64,000 bases of DNA from Phragmites australis (lineage: Eukaryota; Streptophyta; Magnoliopsida; Poales; Poaceae). The notes under the pieces were generated by a model that was not told where the DNA came from, did not search any database, and saw nothing but the letters and a program-made list of their open reading frames with translations. Location of the stretch: assembly GCF_958298935.1 (NCBI RefSeq), contig NC_084931.1, positions 20,983,334 through 21,047,333 on the forward strand, read 5' to 3'. Shown in pieces: positions 56,684 to 64,000 of this stretch (the first letter of the stretch is position 1; the number at the start of each line of letters is the position of its first letter). The position numbers and the translations under genes are program-made.

Positions 56684-57994
56684 CTACAAAATCGACCAAC
56701 GCCTTGAACTTGATAGCCGTTCGGGGATTAACTGAATATCGAATTGCCCGAGCTCCACTGCCCACTTCATTGTTCTCCTTGCTGCATCCCGATTGTGGAG
56801 GATTTCCTCGATCGGGAGTGAGGAGACTACTTTGATTTTGTGGGCCTGAAAGTAGTGCATGAGCTTACGAGAGGTCATCATCACAATGTACAGTAGCTTC
56901 TGTGCCTGCGGGTATCGAGCCTTTGCACCGTGTAGGACCTCACTGATGTAGTAGACTGGTCGCTGAAGACATTCACACTAGACTACCAGGACCGCGCTGA
57001 CAACCTACGTGGTAGCTGCAATGTAGAGCAAGAGCTCCTCATCAGGTTGAGGAGTGGTCAGTATAGGAGGGGAAGAGAGATACCTTTTGATATCTCAAAA
57101 GCTGCTTCTACTTCTGGCATCCACAAGAAGCGGTAACTTCTCTTTAGAAGCTTGAAAAGCGGCAGTTCCTTTTCTCCCATCATCGAGATGAACCTTCTCA
57201 GCGCAGTCATGCACCCTGTCAGCTTGTGGACTTCCTTCAACCTGGTTGGGGACCTCATCTGGTCGATGGCTTTGATCTTTTCAGGGTTTGCTTCTATTGC
57301 CCGGCTGGATACGAGGAAACTGAGCAACTTCCTAATTGGACTCTGAACGTGCACTTCTCCAGGTTCAGCTTCATGCGGTTCTTTCGAAGGTTGTCGAATG
57401 TCTCTTGGAGGTCCCTGATCAGATCAACCTTAGTCTTGCTTTTTATGACTACATTATCAACATACGCCTCAACATTTCTACCGAGCTGCGATCGAAGGAT
57501 GAGCTAAATGCATCGTTGGTAAGTGGCACTGGTACTTTTCAAGCCGAAAGGCATCTTTACATAACAAAAGGCCCCGAAGGACGTTATAAAAGTGGTTTTC
57601 TCCTCATCTACCCAAAACATCCTAATATGATGGTACCTTGAACAAGCGTCTAAGAAGCATAGCAGGTTGCTACCAATAGTCGAGCCAACAAGCTGGTCGA
57701 TCCGGGGTAGAGGGAAGTGATCTTTTGGGCACGCCTTGTTGAGGTCGGTGAAGTCGACGCACATCCTGTACTTACCATTAGGTTTTAGGACCATGACGGG
57801 GGTAGAAACCATTCTGGGTACTGTACTTCTCGGATGAAACCTGCTTCCAGGAGCTTGTCGATTTCCTCACGAAGCGCTTTCTTGTCGTAATGCAGGGTCA
57901 TCTTTCGGTTGCCCAAAATGGTGATGACTCCCTTGGGACTAGGTATTTTGATCACCTGGTATGCATAACGGGTGACAGCCATGAACTGGGCCAT
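56684..57994 (-). pseudogene. Reverse transcriptase and RNase H of the Tat element
   Basis: The minus strand gives LREEIDKLLEAGFIREVQYP at about 57880, TPVMVLKPNGKYRMCVDFTD, CFLDACSRYHHIRM and KTTFITSFGAFCYVKMPFGL. After a frame break comes the catalytic box as AYVDNVVIKS (about 57450), where the second Asp of YVDD is Asn. The connection/RNase H follows (FLVSSRAIEANPEKIKAIDQ, LPLFKLLKRSYRF, RKLMHYFQAHKIKVVSSLP). Frameshifts plus the catalytic change mean it is dead. Confidence 0.85.
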
Positions 57995-58000
57995 TGCTGA

Positions 58001-58255
58001 TCATCCTAGGATTGTGTTGGATGCGGTCCCGAAGTCCGCCATGTCAAACATGACCCACTTGGTCCGAAAGTTGCTCACTAAACAGAAAGTGATGGGCAGC
58101 TCGATCCATCCCAACGACTTAGCCGAAGAGCCGGGGGTGATTCCAAAGAAATGAGGAGATGGTTTCAACGCACTCCTTGTGATCTGCAAGGCATCTAGCG
58201 CGTCGATGAAGATGAGGTTGATGGAACTCCCTCCATCGACCAACACGTGCCCCAT
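58001..58255 (-). pseudogene. Aspartic protease of the Tat element
   Basis: The minus strand reads VLVDGGSSINLIFIDALDAL (D-G-G active site as in the copy at 11880), then PITFCLVSNFRTKWVMFDMA and TASNTILG. It is separated from Gag and RT by stops. Confidence 0.82.
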
Positions 58256-58446
58256 TCAAATATTGTGCATTGTGGGCTCAATCATGATGGGGTAACATCT
58301 AGGGCGCTTGATGCATGTGGGGTGGTCCACCTAGTTGAAGGTGAGGGGTTCCTCCGACCACTTTAGCCACAGACTTGGACCCGACATAGTTGCGCATACC
58401 TCAGGGACAACTGACTTGTACTCCCTATTTGAGGAATATGTCGTGG

Positions 58447-59230
58447 CTACCCTAAATATATCGTGGACCATGTGCTCGGCTTGCTAGAAACCCAGAACCG
58501 ACTGGTCGGGGTTGGTATCGTTTCCACCATCATCGTCGTGCTCGAGTTTGCAGCCATACAGCTCCGTGATGATGATGTCTCGCATGACCTTGCATTTCGC
58601 CAGGTCATGTGCGATGGTGTAGTGGATCGGGCAATAACCTCTACTCTTTTTGCCGTCATTTGTCTCAAAGCGTCGGCGTGGTTGGCTGATCTGCTCGACT
58701 GCCGTGACTTCGGAGGGTCTGGCCTTGCGCTTGTTTTTCTTTTTCTCCTTTCGGTTGGCCCCTTTGGTAAGGAAGGGCTAGTCAAAGGTTGGTTGCTGCT
58801 TGGTGCCGATCTGGCACTCCAGGCTCGATGACCTGCATGCACTTGTCCACAAACTCGAAGAGCTCGGTGGTGCTCCATACCTCTTTGGTGGCTAGCTTTT
58901 CGACCATCTTCTGGTCTTTGACCCTCCTCTGGAACGCGATGATCACGAACTCGCCTATGATCTTCGGAGTGGTATTCTGGCATTCGGTAAAACACTGGAT
59001 ATAATCTCGCAGCGACTCGCCATGCCGCTGTTTGACTTGGTACAGGTCATCCTCAACCCCTGGTCGGGCATAGGTTCCCTTGAAGTTAGCGATGAATTGG
59101 ACGCATACGTCTTCCCAGGAATAAACCGACCCACGGGAAGGTTCATGAGCCAGGATTGAGGGGAACTGATCAGGTTGATCGGAAAATAGTTCACCATGAC
59201 CTTCTCGTCACCACCCGCGGCTTGTACCAT
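58447..59230 (-). pseudogene. Gag of the Tat element
   Basis: The minus strand encodes AAGGDEKVMVNYFPINLISS, PQSWLMNLPVGRFIPGKTYA and, in a shifted frame, the capsid end with a Lys/Arg-rich and zinc-knuckle-like tail region to 58447. The order (SW.MNLP motif, then a charged C terminus) is that of retrotransposon Gag (PF03732-like). Several frames are needed, so it is broken. Confidence 0.78.
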
Positions 59231-59437
59231 GATAGTGTAGATCTACAGGAACTCTTCTGGGTTGGTCATGACATCATACTTTTTGGCTAAGGCCGGTCAA
59301 AAGTTGTTCAGCCAGCGCACCTCTTGTAACTGGGCAGAGAAAGCGTTGCATCCCGCTCGCCGATGGGCAGCTTTGCGTGACTGGGGAGAGAGCCAATGGT
59401 CTTGCGGCCCTAGCGATGGGGTGGAGGATTATAACGT

Positions 59438-59452
59438 CCCCCCCCCCCCCCC
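59438..59452. repeat. Poly-C run (15 bases)
   Basis: An uninterrupted C tract lies in the untranslated leader between Gag and the 5' LTR of the Tat element. Length in such a run is prone to sequencing and assembly error. Confidence 0.8.
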
Positions 59453-59727
59453 ACGAGGAGAAGGCGAGTGGCAGGGCCGTTTGCCTTTTTCCTGCTTACA
59501 CCGAATGCGGTCCTCATGTTTTCGGGTGGCCCTCTGGCATCGGATTACATCGCAGAGGTCACGGTGGTGATGAGAGTCACACAGGTCAGTGGGTTGACTG
59601 TCTCGACACGGTGGGGTCTCCGTATACTCCCTTTTATTGAGGGAGCACATATTCTCTCCTGCTACAGGGTCCACTGTGAACCCTGGCAACCGCGACCTCG
59701 ACCACTCCTTATGATCGATGAGGTGGC

Positions 59728-60363
59728 TGTCGCATGGTCTGGTGTCAGGCGGTCTTTACCAAGAGGGTGAGGTTCAGGCCTCCTGTGGTATAATAGTTGC
59801 ATGTCATGTGTATTTTCATATGGATCGGATGAACCGATTTTTTTTCTTTCATCCTTATTTTACAAACCCGGTCTTCGCCCTTTATATAACAGCGGAAAGG
59901 GAGAGCGTACAAATGTACAGAGCCAAACCTTGTAGCAGACCTATTCCTATCTCATCATGATGGGGGTAGGCACGCCTGACCTGCTCTGGTCGTCCTGCAG
60001 TTCCCGTCACGTACTCCGAACGCTATCACACTCGCCTGCGAGGCCATCCCATATATTAAATGCTACAGGACAGGTCACTCCAACTTTACGTCTGTCCATA
60101 ACCATGCTTGCTAAAAGGAGGTGCCTGGGGAAGAAAAAACTTGAGTGGACGGTATTTAATGTGATTTGACTGGTTAGGTGAGTACCAGTTTTGTGACATG
60201 CAGGGGCTGGTCACAGGGTTTTATCCTTCGAAAGGGGGCTAGTTGACTGAGCTTCGTCTTGGTCATGTGGTGAGACCGTGGTCTTGAGAATATCAACCTC
60301 CGGTTGACATTTGGCAGCATGGTGCCCGCTAGGTGGGGCACCCCCTTACCTATTACACCGATA
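59728..60363 (-). repeat. 5' LTR of the Tat element
   Basis: On the minus strand it starts TATCGGTGTAATAGG at 60363, where the usual TG has become TA. It ends ...ATGCGACA at 59728. It aligns with 51248-51882 over its full length. A canonical primer site next to 59728 could not be recognised. Confidence 0.8.
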
Positions 60364-60774
60364 TCGTTGTCTTCACTATGGTAGTGTTTTGTCATTCCAG
60401 CACGGGCCACTCCTCCTGCTCACAAAGCTTGCAGCCGCTCCACAACCTTCATGGAGGGTCTCGTAAGACAAGAATGCCGCCAAGCCGTCTAGGTACCGAC
60501 AAGCACTAAGAGTAACAAGTGTGGATCACTCACTTGATCCAACCCTAGGCTATTCACCTAGCTAGATGCACACTATGCCTAAACTAGCACTAATAAACTC
60601 CTTAATCTTGAGCTAATTGCATTGGTCTTCAATGTGCTCAACATCGGTGGCTAGAACTCCTCTCAAGTGTATGTGTATATTCCTGAGCTCTAGCATCCTC
60701 AAATAGCCGAGTGTGGGGTCTATTTATAGCTACAACCTTCAAAACTAGTCATTGCCTCTCAGGCCTAGAAATCA

Positions 60775-61115
60775 GTGAACACTGGATGATCCAGTGAGCA
60801 TATTTTTCTTAGCACCAAAAAATCCAGTGAGTACAACAGAAAGTAACCATTGGAACTCATTGCCACATCACTAGATGATTTCTAAATCTTTCAATGCACA
60901 CACTAGAACATCCAATGAGTGTATCTCGCCAACTCCAAGCCGAGTAAACCTTCTCTGTAAACTTCTTTCGATGATCATCGGACCATTCGGTGCATGTATC
61001 CTTTATGACTTCTTCACTTCATCCCTCTCTGGAAACTTGTTCCGGTGTAATTTTTCGGATTTCATCGGATAATTCGGTGAAGCTTCTGGTGTTCACATTG
61101 GATTATCTGGTGAGT
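60775..61115. repeat. Palindromic motif cluster of LTR X copy A, CpG-depleted
   Basis: This is the same array as at 53745-54420, but the CpG pairs are mostly converted: CACTGGATGATCCAGTGAG, ATCCAGTGAG, ACATCCAATGAG, CATCGGACCATTCGGTG, TTGGATTATCTGGTGAG. Confidence 0.75.
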
Positions 61116-61326
61116 ACATTTCGACAGGGACTTGTTTAATTCAGCACAAACTTTATCCTGGCTTTGATGACTTCTTCCTCCTTAATGTCTTGGGTCTTCA
61201 ACTGATCTATTAGGACTAGCTAAGCCTAGTGTGCATCAGAACTAGGTAACTAATATAAAGACACTAGATTGAACTACTGAACCTAAACACCTTTTTGTAG
61301 TACGACAAAACAAAACAAACTATCTA

Positions 61327-63744
61327 TTTTTTTTTGACCGAAAACAGGAGGGGAATCCCCTACTGTGATTTAATAAGTAAAACCAGGAGTTCTACAAACA
61401 AGAAAAAATAAAACAAAAGAAGAGAAAAGTTACAAGCTAGCCAGCCAAGCATCCATAGCATTTTTAACAGATGTTCTGGCTCTGAACATGGTAAGAGAGA
61501 AAACAGATTAGAACTCTCTTTTCCATAAAACAAAACTGAGAGCTTCACCATCAAAAATAATACCATTGCGATGAGTCCAAATGCACCAGCAAGCAATAAC
61601 CACAATCTCCATGTAGCAACCAAAGGGAAAATGACGTCTCTGCTCTTGTACCATTTGCACCAGAGGCAACGAGTGATCCCAAAAAAGATGAAGGGATGTC
61701 CAACAAAGTTGGGAAAAAGGACAGCAAAAAAAGAGATGCTTTACCGACTCCTCAGTAGCCAATGAACATAAGACACAGAGAACTGACGGAATATCAAAAT
61801 GCTTACGGCGAAGGAGGTTTCTTGTGTTGAGTCGATCATTCAGAAGGAGCCAGAAAAAAACTTTATGCTTTGGTTGACAACATGTTTTCCATATCCAGCG
61901 AAAGGGGAGGGCACAATCAGTTACTCCCAGCACGTGTTCATAAACTCGTTTAGAAGAAAAATCACTAGTACCCCAAATGTAAATCCATTTGTCAAGATTG
62001 TCCATCTGCCAATGCCAACTCTAGAGAAGATCAAGTAGCTCTGCTAACTGAGAAGAAGCCATTACCGAAAGAGGCAAATGAAAAAGCTGAGCAATGTTCG
62101 GCAACAGATGCATGAATTTGGAGACTGAACAATTTGGCTCCTTTGCAAAAGAAAATAGTTGTGGAAAAGTGATACTCAAGCATCCAAAATCCCAAATGTC
62201 CTTCCAGAATAAAACAGTATCACCTGAAGCTGCTTGTGCATGAGCAAATCCTTTGAAATCATCAAAGAATCGGCATAAATCTCTCCACCAAAAGGAACCT
62301 CCAGGACTGCGAGCTTGGGGGGCAGGCATAGCAAAGTAATGAGCCTGCCATATTAGCTTAACCCAAGGGACATCAACCTTGTTGAAAAATTTATGCAAGT
62401 GCTTAAGGAGCAAAGCCTTGTTCTGAACTCGAAGATTAATAATACCTAGACCACTCTGTTTCTTCGGTCGACACACCTTCTTCCAACCCACCAAGCAATT
62501 ACTCTTCTTGTTTAGGTCAGAACCCCTCCAAAGACAATGCCGACAATACTTATCAATCTGCTCTATGATTTTTGCAGGTAATTTGATAGTGCACATGAAA
62601 TAAGTTGGAAGAGAGGAGAGCACTGAGTTATTCAAAATGAGTCTGCCAGCATAAGAAGCAAAAGGAGTAATGCCCATCAATCTTCGTTCCATTCTATTCA
62701 GAATAGGAATGTATTCATCAATAGAAGGCCTAGATGTTCCTAATGTCAAACCCAGATAGGTGAAAGGCAAGGAGGCAACCTGACAACCTAGAGTAGCAGC
62801 AAGAAGTTTAGCCTTGCCATCAGAAATATTAATTGGCACTAGGAAAGATTTAGCAAAATTAACTTTGAGTCCCGTGGAGATAGCAAAAGTATGCAATAGG
62901 CTCTTAAGGAAGAACAACTGGGAGGCAACGACAGGCATAATTATCAAAGTGTCGTCTGCATATTGAACAATAGGATAATCTTTCCCAAAAGAAGAATCCA
63001 GAGGTAAACTGATGATTCTTTTCTTATAAGCTTCATTGACCAGAGACTGCAAAAGGTCTGCTGCCAAAACAAACAATAGAGGCGACAAAGGATCACCCTG
63101 TCTTACTCCACGTTTACAGTGAACAGTCTTACATGGTGCTCTACCTTATCAAATGCCTTTTCAAAATCCAATTTGAGCACTACAATTTCTCTCTTTGATT
63201 TATGACAAAGAAAAAGGTACTGGAAAGCCCAAGAGAGACAGTCTTGGATAGTTCTGGACTTGATGAATCCATATCGATTTTCATGAACAAGTTTTGTGAT
63301 GACCAACTGTAACTGATTAGCAAGAAGCTTGGTTATCAGTTTAAGTGAACCATTGAGCAGGGAAATAGGTCGGAAATCATTGACAGATTCAGGACTAGGC
63401 TTCTTAGGCACTAGAGTGATGAAAGAACCATTGATGCTCTTCAAATCAAGGAGACCCCTATGAAAATCAGAACATAACTTATAGAAGTCATGCTTGATGA
63501 TAGGCCAACATTTTTTCAAAAAGAGACCATTAAAACCATTTGGTCCTGGGGCTTTGTCAGGAGGCATGAGGTTTACAATGGTATCTATATCTTGAGCAGA
63601 GAAAGGTGCATCCATGTCTGGCAGGGGAACTGGCTGAATAAGAGATACAAGATCAAAGTGCATCACATTATATTCCGATTGACCCAATCTATCCTTAAAG
63701 GAGTTCCAGAGAACAGCAGCTTTATGCTCATGACTGTCCACTAT
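61327..63744 (-). mobile_element. 5'-truncated L1-type LINE with 15-bp target duplication
   Basis: A perfect duplication AAAACAAACTATCTA lies at 61312-61326 and 63745-63759. On the minus strand the element ends in a short A run (nine T on the plus strand at 61327-61335), as expected of target-primed reverse transcription. It starts inside ORF2 just upstream of the RT domain, so endonuclease and ORF1 were never copied: an ordinary 5' truncation. It landed in LTR X copy A. Confidence 0.93.
61360..63741 (-). pseudogene. LINE ORF2 fragment: reverse transcriptase and zf-RVT
   Basis: The minus strand reads [20 protein letters not shown] (63560), [20 protein letters not shown] and [16 protein letters not shown] (63150). 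It then jumps to [20 protein letters not shown], lacking the roughly 70-80 residues normally between these blocks. The catalytic box is intact (VQYADDTLIIMP, about 62960), followed by GLKVNFAKS and LPFTYLGLTLG. A stop at 62021 interrupts LAELLDLL.SWHWQMDN. The zinc-binding region (FRWIWKTCCQPKHKVFFWLL, CVLCSLATEESVKHLFFCCP) follows at 61700-61900. The internal deletion and stop make it inactive; otherwise it is well preserved. Confidence 0.9.
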
Positions 63745-64000
63745 AAAACAAACTATCTACACAAGTGATGCTCTCAACATTAGGATCACTTGTCTAAACA
63801 ATAGATCATTATATCTTCATGTATCTCTTATTTGATCTTGAATTACAAGTCCTTTGAGATGTTTGATACCCCAAGCACATCATATAGTATCCATAAGACT
63901 AAACCTTGCATACTCTCAAACTAAGTTAGTTATATTAACTATGTTGACATCAATCATCAAAACATATTAACCCTATGCAAGGGTCATTGATCTTTCAATA

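Overview
This window is nuclear DNA of a flowering plant, almost certainly a grass (Poaceae). Three things point there: two intron-style or GC-rich-5' host genes of plant-specific families, chromovirus and Tat-type Ty3/gypsy elements with grass-like LTRs, and many small grass-type inverted-repeat elements. There is no sign of prokaryotic or organellar organisation. All calls come from reading the sequence; no database was searched.

Host genes. Only two are supported. (1) A seven-exon gene at 24527-29496 (+) encodes about 490 aa: a predicted plastid-targeted, TPR-like, C-terminally membrane-anchored protein resembling the LOW PSII ACCUMULATION-like group. (2) A single-exon coding region at 46831-50181 (+) encodes 1116 aa: a plant calmodulin-binding protein (PICBP-like, PF07839 domain at the C terminus) with a long acidic, internally repeated middle.

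Layout. 1-11.2 kb is a nest. A decayed L1-type LINE (minus) is split by a complete 7.5-kb hAT-superfamily transposon (2548-10031, 8-bp target duplication). Its TTF-zinc-finger/DUF4371/hAT-dimerisation transposase is itself split by a Tekay-type solo LTR (3621-6543) and a Mutator-type hairpin MITE (7328-8167). 11.2-21.6 kb holds a truncated Tat-lineage gypsy pol (plus) abutted by a 5'-truncated Tekay chromovirus (15765-21614, minus) that keeps an open 650-codon pol end and a 3.65-kb 3' LTR. A tRNA-derived SINE lies at 23057-23270. After the first gene, a Ty1-copia element (29977-36534, plus) is interrupted by a Tat-type solo LTR (30946-32520) carrying an array of 75-bp hairpin repeats. Next come a non-autonomous CACTA element (37952-39200), several MITEs and unclassified intergenic DNA up to the calmodulin-binding gene. 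From 50764 to the end of the window is a second nest. One 1.7-kb LTR (family called X here) is split by a Tat-lineage element (51248-60363), which carries another solo copy of X, and by a 5'-truncated LINE (61327-63744).

How it fits together. The host genes show no functional linkage to each other. The rest is a record of insertion order: target-site duplications and rejoined reading frames show which element landed in which. The elements show typical decay: stop codons, frameshifts, an inverted integrase segment, and CpG-to-TpG/CpA changes in palindromic LTR motifs. I found no defence system, gene cluster or other new multi-gene system. The most informative signals are the two nests, the TTF-type hAT element with intact ends, and three kinds of palindrome array inside LTRs.
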